Source of the DNA: Achromobacter spanius
GTDB taxonomy: Bacteria > Pseudomonadota > Gammaproteobacteria > Burkholderiales > Burkholderiaceae_B
DNA: 64,000 bases
Reading direction: 5' to 3'
NCBI RefSeq assembly: GCF_029637605.1
Contig: NZ_CP121261.1
Coordinates: 930,001 to 994,000 of the forward strand
Shown here piece after piece: positions 41,682 through 49,359 of the stretch (positions are counted from its first letter, which is position 1; every line of letters begins with the position of its first letter). The notes under the pieces were generated by a model, which searched no databases, had not been told where the DNA came from, and saw nothing but the letters and a program-made list of their open reading frames with translations. A program made the translations under genes and the position numbers.

Positions 41682-42656
41682 ATGAAAACCGTTGTACGTC
41701 GCAGTATCGCGTGGCTGGGCCTGGGGTGTGCGCTAGCCCTGCCGGTTGCGTCCCAGGCCGAGCCGCCGCTGGCCTGGCCAGGCAAACAAATCAACTGGAT
41801 CGTGGGCTTCGTGCCGGGCGGTTCCGCCGACGTGCTGACGCGCGTGGCGGCGCAGGACCTGGCGCAACGCACGGGCTTGAACGTGGTGGTCGAGAACAAG
41901 CCGGGTGCGTCGGGCGCGATCGCGCTGCAGATGGTGGCGCGCAGCAAGGCCAGCGATGGCTACCTGATCACGGTGCCTGGGCCGCTTATCTATCCCACGC
42001 CGCAACCGGCCATCGGCAAGGAACTGGCGCCGGTCATGCTGATGGCGCAGGGGCCGATGGTGATCGTGGGTCCGGCCAAGCAGGCCTTGCCGAAGCTGGC
42101 GGACGTGTTGGCGGACGCACGCAAGCATCCGGATACCTGGAGCTACGGCAGTTCCGGCAACGGCACGTCGCAGCATCTGGCGGGCGAACTGCTGAACCAG
42201 GTTGCCGGCACGCGCATTGTGCACGTGCCCTACAAGGGGGGCGGGCAGGCGGTGTCGGATGTGGCGGGCGGCCAGATTCCGTTGGCGATCCTGGGGTCGT
42301 CACCCGTGTTGCCGCAGATCAAGGCCGGCACGCTCAAGGCCTATGCAGTCACCACCAAGCAGCGGCTGGATGCCTTGCCCGACGTGCCCACCGTGGCCGA
42401 ATCCGGCTTTCCGGGCTACGACGCCAGCCAGTGGTTTTCGGTGGCGGCCTCGCCCGGTATTGATGCCGCCGTGCTTGAGCAGTTGAACGCGGCCTTGCAG
42501 AAAACCGTGCAGTCGCCCGCCTTTCAAGCGGCGGTCGACAACGCGGGCATGGTCGCGGCAGGCGGTTCGCGTTCCGACTTGCAGCATTTCATTGCGGACG
42601 ACACCGCCAAATGGCAAAAGCTGCTGGATAGCGGCGCCATCAAACTGGCGAACTGA
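41682..42656 (+). CDS. Bug/TctC family periplasmic solute receptor
   Basis: The 324-residue exported protein has a signal peptide ending near VASQAEP (residue 23), then INWIVGFVPGGSADVLTR, VENKPGASGAIAL, HVPYKGGGQAVSDVAGG and LPDVPTVAESGFPGYD. AAGGGGAA upstream marks the ATG at 41682; the frame extends to 41640. It follows the sulfatase in an operon and no tripartite membrane components are present. A sulfated organic acid is a plausible ligand, by context only. Confidence 0.9.
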   Translation: MKTVVRRSIAWLGLGCALALPVASQAEPPLAWPGKQINWIVGFVPGGSADVLTRVAAQDLAQRTGLNVVVENKPGASGAIALQMVARSKASDGYLITVPGPLIYPTPQPAIGKELAPVMLMAQGPMVIVGPAKQALPKLADVLADARKHPDTWSYGSSGNGTSQHLAGELLNQVAGTRIVHVPYKGGGQAVSDVAGGQIPLAILGSSPVLPQIKAGTLKAYAVTTKQRLDALPDVPTVAESGFPGYDASQWFSVAASPGIDAAVLEQLNAALQKTVQSPAFQAAVDNAGMVAAGGSRSDLQHFIADDTAKWQKLLDSGAIKLAN

Positions 42657-42668
42657 AAAAGCGGGTGT

Positions 42669-43604
42669 TCAGGTCGGGCGCGTCGGTGGCGGCGCGGCAA
42701 GCGGGGCGTACTGCCCCATCAGCGCCACCACCCAATCGATGAACACCCGCAGTTTGGTGCTGACATGGCGGTTTGGCGGGAAGGCGATGGTCAGGGGCAT
42801 GGACTCCAGCCGCCAGTCCTGAAACAGCGGTTGCAGTTCACCCGTGGCCAGGTGCGGTTGGGCCATGTATTCCGGCAGCCACAGTACGCCCAGCCCGGCC
42901 AGCCCCGCCGCCAGATAGGCGTTGCCATCATCCACCGCCAGCACGTAGCGCCCGTGCACGTGCACGCTTTCGTCGCCACGCTGCATGGCGTAGGGGAACG
43001 CCTTGCCCAGCCGTTGCCACAGATAACCCACGATACGGTGATGCGTGTCTTCCAGCTCGCGTGGATGCGCGGGATGGCCGGCGCGCGCCAGGTAGCTGGG
43101 CGCGGCGTACACGCCCAGTTGCAGGTCGCCCACGCGGCGCGCCATCAAGGACAGGTCGGTCAATTCGCCGCCGCGCACCACGCAGTCCACGTTTTCCGCG
43201 ATCACGTCCACGATACGGTCGCTTGCGCCCATGTCCAGCTGGATATCGGGATACTGCGCGTGAAAGGCGGGCAGCGCCGGAATCAGGACCATGCGCGCCA
43301 AGGGGCTGGGCACGTCCACCCGCAAGCGGCCTCGGGGCGAGGCCGATGCCGCCGACAAGCTGGTTTCGGCGTCGTCCATGTCGGCCAGCAGTTTGAGCAC
43401 CCGCTCGTAATAGGCCGCGCCATCGGCGGTGACCTTCACCTGGCGCGTGGTGCGGTTCAACAGCCGGACGCGCAGCCGTGCCTCAAGCTGCTGCACCAAC
43501 TGCGTCACGGTGGTCTTGCTCATGTGCAGGGTTTCGGCGGCCTTGGTGAAGCTGCCAGCTTCCACCACGCGGGCAAACGCCTGCATCGCATCGAATCGGT
43601 CCAT
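42669..43604 (-). CDS. LysR family regulator (CrgA/DsdC-like aromatic type)
   Basis: The 311-residue protein starts MDRFDAMQAFARVVEAGSFTKAAETLHMSKTTVTQLVQQLEARL, the common MDR-type LysR N terminus, with effector segments LSLMARRVGDLQLGVYAAPSYL. The 3' end is convergent with the Bug gene, 12 bases away. It is divergent from a Rid-family gene, with a perfect TGTTTG/CAAACA repeat just upstream of its start. Confidence 0.88.
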   Translation of the reverse strand: MDRFDAMQAFARVVEAGSFTKAAETLHMSKTTVTQLVQQLEARLRVRLLNRTTRQVKVTADGAAYYERVLKLLADMDDAETSLSAASASPRGRLRVDVPSPLARMVLIPALPAFHAQYPDIQLDMGASDRIVDVIAENVDCVVRGGELTDLSLMARRVGDLQLGVYAAPSYLARAGHPAHPRELEDTHHRIVGYLWQRLGKAFPYAMQRGDESVHVHGRYVLAVDDGNAYLAAGLAGLGVLWLPEYMAQPHLATGELQPLFQDWRLESMPLTIAFPPNRHVSTKLRVFIDWVVALMGQYAPLAAPPPTRPT

Positions 43605-43628
43605 GGGGGCTCCGGCGGGCTTGAAGAG

Positions 43629-43647
43629 TGTTTGGATTCTACAAACA
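43629..43647. promoter_or_regulatory. LysR-type operator between LysR and Rid genes
   Basis: TGTTTG (43629-43634) and CAAACA (43642-43647) form a perfect inverted repeat with a seven-base spacer, 25 bp upstream of the LysR start. Its size and position fit an autoregulatory LysR site acting on both divergent genes. Confidence 0.5.
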
Positions 43648-43758
43648 GTGATGGACAGGCTTGCGCGTTTATCGGCGGGCGGCGCGTCTTTACAGTGGAG
43701 TCATCGCTAACGACGGGCCGCTTTCCTTCCTGATGACGGCCCACTCAAGGAGCTATCC

Positions 43759-44157
43759 ATGACGACACGAGACGTTGTTTTCCCCGCCGGCCGCCACGCG
43801 CTATACGAACGCCACCGCTATTCTCCCGCCATCCGGTCCAACGGATTCCTGTTCGTGTCGGGCCAGGTTGGCAGCCGCGAGGACGGGTCGCCTGAACCCG
43901 ATCTGCAAGCGCAAGTGCGGCTGGCCTTTAGCAACCTGAACGCCATACTGGAAGCGGCGGGCTGCACCTTTGACGATGTGGTGGATGTGACGGTCTTCAT
44001 GGTCGACCCGGACTCCAGGTTCGAGCAGATCTGGCAGGTGGTGCCCGAGTATTGGGGCGTCGCGCCGTATCCCTCGCTGACCGCCGTGGGTGTTACCTGG
44101 CTGAGCGGCTTTGACTTCGAAATCAAGGTGGTCGCGAAGCTACCCGAAACTGCCTGA
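43759..44157 (+). CDS. RidA (YjgF/YER057c) family protein lacking the deaminase arginine
   Basis: The 132-residue protein shows the Rid fold: RSNGFLFVSGQVG, AFSNLNAILEAAGCTFDDVVDVTVFMVD and FEIKVVAKLP. True RidA enamine deaminases have an Arg in a PARS-type loop near residue 105; here the aligned loop reads APYPSLTAVGV, with no Arg. It is therefore probably a Rid subfamily without the classic deaminase activity. AAGGAG upstream supports the start. Divergent LysR suggests inducible use in a catabolic route. Confidence 0.85.
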   Translation: MTTRDVVFPAGRHALYERHRYSPAIRSNGFLFVSGQVGSREDGSPEPDLQAQVRLAFSNLNAILEAAGCTFDDVVDVTVFMVDPDSRFEQIWQVVPEYWGVAPYPSLTAVGVTWLSGFDFEIKVVAKLPETA

Positions 44158-44186
44158 TAGGTACATGCCGGTGTATGGACCGGGTA

Positions 44187-44214
44187 CGTGCCGGGTACAT
44201 GCTGGCCCGGCACG
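44187..44214. terminator. Hairpin between converging Rid and lipoprotein genes
   Basis: CGTGCCGGG (44187-44195) pairs with CCCGGCACG (44206-44214) around a ten-base loop. Similar GTACATGCCGG-like units repeat around it. No T tract is present. Confidence 0.45.
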
Positions 44215-44243
44215 CAACCACCCGGCACGCTTTCGCCCCGCGC

Positions 44244-44813
44244 TTACTTCACCACGTAGTTGTTGGCTTCGGCTTCGCCCGACCATTTGCGCAGGGCGGC
44301 AATGAACTCAGGGCACACGTTGCCTTCCACGCTGGTACTGGTGATGACGCTGTTTTCCATGCGCATCAGCACCATGCATTCATACACGCGCGTACGGTTC
44401 TGATAGTGGCCGGTGCTATTGGTCTGAAACACCGGCGTGGCGGCGGAAGTATTGGTGGCGGGAATCATGCCCACCACTTGCTGGCTGGTGCCGGTGGTGA
44501 CCCATTCCGAATAAGGCGCGGCCTGGTAGTCCGACCATTCCAGTTCCATCGTATTGCCCACCGCGCGCTTTTTGGACGGTTCGCCCAAGGCCGCGATGGC
44601 GTCGTTGATGGAGCGGCCTTCCATGTTCTTGGCCACATTCACGCTAGGTGAAAACGACAGCCCCGACTTGAACACATTGCCCAGCGACGGCAGGGCGGAG
44701 CTGCCCCCGTCGGGCATGGGGGCGCAACCCGCCAGGGCGGCCGCGGCGGCGATCAGGGCGGCCGGCAGCAGCAGCGGCTTGCGGCGTTTCGAGGCTTGCA
44801 AAGGCAACGTCAT
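44244..44813 (-). CDS. Putative lipoprotein of unknown function
   Basis: This protein has 189 residues from ATG 44813; the frame continues upstream but the lipoprotein signal (RRKPLLLPAALIAAAAALAGC, lipobox LAGC) starts here. The mature part has NMEGRSINDAIAALGEPSKK, then MELEWSDYQAAPYSEWVTTG, and two further Cys (YECMVLMRM, NVCPEF). The early segment recalls small SmpA/OmlA-like lipoproteins, where a NxxGxSIxxAIxxLGxP turn is typical, but the rest is not recognised. Confidence 0.7.
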   Translation of the reverse strand: MTLPLQASKRRKPLLLPAALIAAAAALAGCAPMPDGGSSALPSLGNVFKSGLSFSPSVNVAKNMEGRSINDAIAALGEPSKKRAVGNTMELEWSDYQAAPYSEWVTTGTSQQVVGMIPATNTSAATPVFQTNSTGHYQNRTRVYECMVLMRMENSVITSTSVEGNVCPEFIAALRKWSGEAEANNYVVK

Positions 44814-45154
44814 GGTGTGAGGTCGATGTTCCGTGGCAGGGGGCATGCGGCATCCGGGGCGCGGCGTGTTTGTTTCTCTTCGTGACAAGCTGGCCTGCCG
44901 GGTGATTAGCGCCGCTACCCACGCGACGCGCGTTCCGACTGGTAAAGCGCTTAGGAAAAGTCCGACATTTTTACCGGAAAACGGGGCCAGCATTCTTATC
45001 ACGGCATGTGAAATTTGTTACTCAATATGCCCAGCCGGGCATAAATGCAGGGGACGGAGCCAGGGGGGTCTTTGCTAAGATCGTCCCCGCTTGTCGTGCG
45101 GAGCGCATCGTTCAGCACGCTCCCTTTCCCGCCACATTCCTCCCGACCCCGACG

Positions 45155-45988
45155 ATGATGCCCGCCCGCTTTCACCCCCTGATCCGCGCCGCCTTCGCCG
45201 CGATTGCCTTGATGGCCGGCCTGGCCGCCAGTCCCGCGCATGCCGACAAGCTATTCGGCGGCATCGCCACAGACGGCAATCACGACAAGACCTATTGGGT
45301 CATGCCCGAGGCGTCGCAGAAAGACGCCGAGGCCGCGAGCCTGGCCGAATGCCGTCGCCAGGGCGGCAAGGAATGCAAGAAGCTGGGCTGGTTTTCGGAC
45401 AGTTGCATGGCGTATGCGCGCAACTCCCGGCAGGACCTGTTTCCGGGCAACAGCGTGGCGCCCGAACTGGCCGCCAAGAAGGCCATGCGCCGCTGCACGG
45501 CCGGCAGCCCCGATGGCAAGTGCCGCTTGATGACCTTGCCGTTCTGCGTCGGCCCCGGCTATAGCGCCGCCGATCTGCAGGCGGCCAGGCGCGCCAGGCC
45601 GGCCGAGGTGGAAGCCTTGTCCGCCAAGTTGAACGATCGCGAATACTGGGGCGCCCTGGCCGAAAACGCCGACGGCGGCCTGCTGTATGCAGACGGCTAT
45701 CCCAAGGAGGACGACGCCCTTTCGTCGCTGCTGAAGTGGGAAGACTGCAAGGACTGCCGCAAGGTCCTGACCTACAAGGACACCTGCGTCGGCATGGCCT
45801 GGGTGAAGGGCAGCGAAGGCCGGGGCACGCGCTTTACCGCGTTGAACCCCGATCCCGTGGCCGCGCGCGAGGAAGCGCGCTCGGTATGCACCACGAAAAC
45901 CGGCGCGCCGGCTTGCGTGGCGATGCTGCGTTGCTCGGGCCGCGCCTACATCGACGGCTACCCCGGCGAGGACGTCAAGCCGAAGTAA
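45155..45988 (+). CDS. Secreted protein with two DUF4189-like cysteine-rich domains
   Basis: The 277-residue product has a signal peptide (AAFAAIALMAGLAASPAHA). Two similar halves follow: FGGIATDGNHDKTYWVMPEAS with AECRRQGGKECKKLGWFSDSCMAYAR, and YWGALAENADGGLLYADGYP with EDCKDCRKVLTYKDTCVGMAW. These look like tandem DUF4189 domains, small disulfide-bonded exported modules of unknown function. Two adjacent ATG codons (45155, 45158) are possible starts, with no strong ribosome site. The 150-bp leader is moderately AT-rich and probably holds the promoter. Confidence 0.7.
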   Translation: MMPARFHPLIRAAFAAIALMAGLAASPAHADKLFGGIATDGNHDKTYWVMPEASQKDAEAASLAECRRQGGKECKKLGWFSDSCMAYARNSRQDLFPGNSVAPELAAKKAMRRCTAGSPDGKCRLMTLPFCVGPGYSAADLQAARRARPAEVEALSAKLNDREYWGALAENADGGLLYADGYPKEDDALSSLLKWEDCKDCRKVLTYKDTCVGMAWVKGSEGRGTRFTALNPDPVAAREEARSVCTTKTGAPACVAMLRCSGRAYIDGYPGEDVKPK

Positions 45989-46053
45989 ACCGTCGATTCT
46001 GGCGCGCTACGCTTGGGCACGCGACAGATCACGCGCCTTATGAATCGGGCGGC

Positions 46054-47055
46054 CTACTTGTCCAGCCAGGGCGCTTCCTTCCACAGCTTCTGGAATTCGG
46101 TTTCGCCGTTGGCCAATTCCCGGGCGTAGTCGGCGGGCGGCAGGTAACGCAGGGGCACGAACATTTCCTTGGCCTTGGCCTGGAAGGCGGGGTCGTCCAC
46201 CGTGCGCTTCACGGCATCCACCAGCTTTGCGCGCACGTCGTCAGGCAAGCCCTTGGGCGCGGCCAGGCCACGCAGCGACGCCAGTTCAAAGTCGTAACCC
46301 TGTTCCTTGAAGGTGGGCACGTCAGGCAGCGCGGCCGAACGCGTATTGCCCATCTGGCCCAGGAAGCGCAGCGGCGTGCCGCCTTTCTGGTACTGCAGCG
46401 CTTCGCCGACGTTGATGGCGCCGATGGTGATTTCGCCACCGGCCAAGGCGCCGCGCACTTCGCCCGCGCCCTTGTACGGAATGTGGCTGAGCTTGGCGCC
46501 CGATGTGCCTTCAAAACGCAGCATGGCCAGGTGGTCGTCGGAGCCGGTGCCGGTGGTGCCCACGGTGACCTTGCCAGGATTCTTCTTGGCGTAGGCCGAC
46601 AGGTCGGCCAGCGTCTTCAATTCGTTGTCGTTGCGCACCGTGAAGGCGCCCGGATCGTCGATCAGATTGCCCAGCAGGTCATAGCTTTTCCAACTGAAGG
46701 CGGACTTGCGCTCGATGGGTATGGTCAACAGGTTGGGGGTATTGATGAAGCCGATGGTGTAGCCGTCGGGCTGCGCGCGGGCCAGTTCCGTGAAGCCGAT
46801 GGCGCCACCCGCGCCGGGGCGGTTCAACACCACGATGCGGGCGTCGTTGCCCAGGTACTTCTGCAGGAAAGGCGCCATCATGCGCGCCACCAGATCGGTG
46901 CCGCCGCCAGGGCCGTACGACACGATCAGGTTGATGGGGTGTTCCGGGTAGCCGGCCGCTTGCGCGCCGCTGGCGAACACGGTGGCGCCGGACAGCAGCG
47001 CGATGGACGCGGCCAGCGCGCGCAGGGTGCGGCGCTTGAAGGGGGGGTGTTGCAT
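46054..47055 (-). CDS. Bug/TctC family periplasmic solute receptor
   Basis: The 333-residue exported protein has a signal peptide ending near SGAQAAG (residue 33), then INLIVSYGPGGGTDLVAR, VLNRPGAGGAIGF, HIPYKGAGEVRGALAGG and LPDVPTFKEQGYDFE. GAGGAGA upstream marks ATG 47055. A run of seven C in codons 3-5 could slip and shift the frame inside the signal peptide. It follows a D-2-hydroxyacid dehydrogenase gene by 76 bases in the same direction, suggesting a hydroxy-acid ligand. Confidence 0.9.
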   Translation of the reverse strand: MQHPPFKRRTLRALAASIALLSGATVFASGAQAAGYPEHPINLIVSYGPGGGTDLVARMMAPFLQKYLGNDARIVVLNRPGAGGAIGFTELARAQPDGYTIGFINTPNLLTIPIERKSAFSWKSYDLLGNLIDDPGAFTVRNDNELKTLADLSAYAKKNPGKVTVGTTGTGSDDHLAMLRFEGTSGAKLSHIPYKGAGEVRGALAGGEITIGAINVGEALQYQKGGTPLRFLGQMGNTRSAALPDVPTFKEQGYDFELASLRGLAAPKGLPDDVRAKLVDAVKRTVDDPAFQAKAKEMFVPLRYLPPADYARELANGETEFQKLWKEAPWLDK

Positions 47056-47131
47056 GTTGTCTCCTCGTGGGATGGGTCGGCGGCTTGATGCCGCACTGTG
47101 TGTTCGGTTGCCGCGCGGGCGCGGCACCGTG

Positions 47132-48184
47132 CTACTGCAATTTCGCCAGTCGGGCTTGCGTGACCGGCCAGACTTCCGGGTTGACGAGTTGTGGCGGCCG
47201 TTCACCGCGCAGCATGGCCATCAACTGCTGGGCCGACGACTGCGCCACATTGCGGCGGGCTTCGTGCGTGACGCCGGCCGTATGAAAGGTGGCCACCACA
47301 TTGGGCAGGGCCAGCAACGGCGTGTCGCGCGGGGGCGGTTCCTGTTGCCAGACATCCAGGCCGGCGCCACGTAAGTGGCCGCCGCGCAAGGCGTCGTACA
47401 GCGCCGCCTCGTCATGGATGCCGCCCCGCGCCGTCGACACGAAAACCGCTTCCGGCTTCATGGCGGCGAACGCGCGCGCGTCGATCATGCCGCGCGTCGA
47501 ATTGTCCAGCGGGCAATGCAAGGACACCACGTCGGCTTGCGCCAGCAGGTCGGATAAGGACACGGGCTCCGCGCCGCGAGCGCGGATGGTGTCGGCGTCC
47601 AGCAGCGGGTCATGCGCAATCACGCGCATGCCAAAGCCTTGCGCAATGCGGGCCACGCGCGAGCCGATCTGGCCGATGCCCACCAGCCCGATGACGGTGC
47701 CGTGGATCTCGTGACCCATCAGGTCTTCGCGCGTAAAGCCCGTGTCGTGGCGCAGGCGTTGATGCGATTCCACCACGCGGCGCTGCACCGCCAGCAGCAG
47801 CGCATACGTGTGTTCGGCCACCGACGCGGCGTTGCCGCCCGCCTGGTTCACCACCGCGATGCCGGCTGCCGTGCAGGCAGGCACGTCCACCGTGTCATAG
47901 CCCGCGCCGCCGGATGACACGCACATCAGGTCCGGGCACTGCGCAATGAGTTCGGCGTTGACGAACCACTGGCGCGGCAGTTCGTCCTTGGCGGCTGACA
48001 CATGGTAGGCGTGAGCCGTCTTCAAGCCCGCCAGCGTACGGGCGTCGTCGTCATGCGCGGGCAGCACCGACAAGGCAATGTCAGGTTGCGCGCCGATGAT
48101 CTGGTCGAACACGGGGTTCAGCCACAGGTCCAGTCGGCACAGGCGCTTGGGGAAATCTTGCAAGGGGGAACCAACATCCGGCAT
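47132..48184 (-). CDS. D-isomer 2-hydroxyacid dehydrogenase
   Basis: The 350-residue NAD(P)-dependent enzyme has the Rossmann motif GLVGIGQIGSRVA, the substrate Arg in STARGGIHDE, the catalytic Glu in LDVWQQEPPP and the His in FHTAGVTHE. It oxidises or reduces 2-hydroxy/2-keto acids in the cytosol, as in glycerate, lactate or phosphoglycerate dehydrogenases. It is first in an operon with a Bug receptor, and an inverted repeat lies 75-91 bp upstream of its start. With the FMN-dependent dehydrogenase across the LysR gene it may handle the opposite enantiomer or the product keto acid. Confidence 0.9.
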   Translation of the reverse strand: MPDVGSPLQDFPKRLCRLDLWLNPVFDQIIGAQPDIALSVLPAHDDDARTLAGLKTAHAYHVSAAKDELPRQWFVNAELIAQCPDLMCVSSGGAGYDTVDVPACTAAGIAVVNQAGGNAASVAEHTYALLLAVQRRVVESHQRLRHDTGFTREDLMGHEIHGTVIGLVGIGQIGSRVARIAQGFGMRVIAHDPLLDADTIRARGAEPVSLSDLLAQADVVSLHCPLDNSTRGMIDARAFAAMKPEAVFVSTARGGIHDEAALYDALRGGHLRGAGLDVWQQEPPPRDTPLLALPNVVATFHTAGVTHEARRNVAQSSAQQLMAMLRGERPPQLVNPEVWPVTQARLAKLQ

Positions 48185-48258
48185 GTCGCCCAGTCTCCGT
48201 ATAGGTCTTCAATCTTTGTTTGAAGCGACTCTACTCGGGCTGAAATGGGAGATAAAGC

Positions 48259-48275
48259 GAATAATTTTCTTATTC
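48259..48275. promoter_or_regulatory. Inverted repeat upstream of the D-hydroxyacid dehydrogenase
   Basis: GAATAA-TTTTC-TTATTC is a perfect inverted repeat in the 121-bp gap between the dehydrogenase start and the LysR stop. It is very similar to the site at 49255-49272 on the other side of the LysR gene. Confidence 0.5.
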
Positions 48276-48305
48276 AAGGGCGACTTTTTAGAAACAGTCT
48301 CCGCG

Positions 48306-49205
48306 CTACACCATGCTTGCCGGCGCGTCGAATTCCAATGTGTCCTGCGCCAGGGCGCGCAGGCTGACCAGCATGGGCCGGGTGTCGTCGCGACGCCATT
48401 GAAAGGTGTAGGGCAGGGGCCGCAAGGGCGGCAAGCCCGGCAGGGGATGCAGGTCGCCACGCTGGATCAGGATGCGCGCCCAGGCCGTGGGCAGAAAACC
48501 CAGCCCCAGGCCCTGGCGCAACATGCCCGCAATGGCGCCCCAACTATTGCAGCACTGCATGCGGCCCGGCGAGATCCCCTGTTCGGTCAGCCAGTCGTCC
48601 AGCATGCGGATTACGCCGGAGCTTTGGGGCTGGGTAATCAAGGTCAGCCCGGGCAGGTCGGCAGGCGTCAGTGCCGCGGGGTCGGGCACCGCGCGCAGGG
48701 ACGTCACCCATTCAAACTCCGCGCTGCCGATCAGATGTGACGCGATGGACGCGCGCGATGACGGTCCGGCGATGACCGCAAAATCCAGGTCGCCTTCCTC
48801 CAGCCCGCGCTCGACCAATTCGCCCACGCCCACATAGGGCTCGACCAGCAGGTTCGGGTGGGCGCGTTGAATCTCCTCAATCAGGCGCGGCATCCACGTG
48901 ATCGACGTGAGCTCTCCCGCCCCGAAGCGGCAGCGACCGGAGAAGGTCAGGTTGCTGCTGGCCTGCTGCATGAACTGGTCGGCGTTGCGCAGCAGGTCCT
49001 TGGCGTGCGGCACCAGTTGTTCGCCCAGCGCCGTCAGCGTGGCGCTGCGCGCGCTGCGGCTGAACAGGTCGGCGCCAATGGACGCTTCAAGCTCGCCGAT
49101 GCGCTTGGACAGCGACGACACCGAGATATTCAGCCGGTTGGCGGCAATGGCGAAGTTCTTGCAGGTGGCGGCCCAATAAAAGGCTTCAAGTTGCTTGAGT
49201 GTCAT
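48306..49205 (-). CDS. LysR family transcriptional regulator
   Basis: This protein has 299 residues from ATG 49205. N terminus MTLKQLEAFYWAATCKNFAIAANRLNISVSSLSKRIGELEASIG forms the winged helix; the effector domain includes FGAGELTSITWMPRLIEEI and GLGLGFLPTAWA. It sits between a D-2-hydroxyacid dehydrogenase-Bug pair (same strand, downstream) and an FMN-dependent hydroxyacid dehydrogenase (divergent). Matching inverted repeats lie before both targets, so one regulator probably controls both units. Confidence 0.88.
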   Translation of the reverse strand: MTLKQLEAFYWAATCKNFAIAANRLNISVSSLSKRIGELEASIGADLFSRSARSATLTALGEQLVPHAKDLLRNADQFMQQASSNLTFSGRCRFGAGELTSITWMPRLIEEIQRAHPNLLVEPYVGVGELVERGLEEGDLDFAVIAGPSSRASIASHLIGSAEFEWVTSLRAVPDPAALTPADLPGLTLITQPQSSGVIRMLDDWLTEQGISPGRMQCCNSWGAIAGMLRQGLGLGFLPTAWARILIQRGDLHPLPGLPPLRPLPYTFQWRRDDTRPMLVSLRALAQDTLEFDAPASMV

Positions 49206-49254
49206 GGCGGTGCAGGAAGAATCTAGGGCGAAGAAAAGTGTAATAAGCAATATC

Positions 49255-49272
49255 GATAAAGTCACTTTATTC
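49255..49272. promoter_or_regulatory. Inverted repeat in the LysR/hydroxyacid dehydrogenase gap
   Basis: GATAAA-GTCAC-TTTATTC; the core ATAAAGT-C-ACTTTAT is perfectly symmetric. It lies 50 bp from the LysR start and about 90 bp from the divergent dehydrogenase start, a normal LysR operator position, and resembles the site at 48259-48275. Confidence 0.55.
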
Positions 49273-49359
49273 AAAGCGCCCGCGCGCCTATAGTCGTCCG
49301 CCATCGCCCAAGACTACAGCGCGGCCGCCCCTGCGCGGACCGATCGCGAGGAGCCACCC

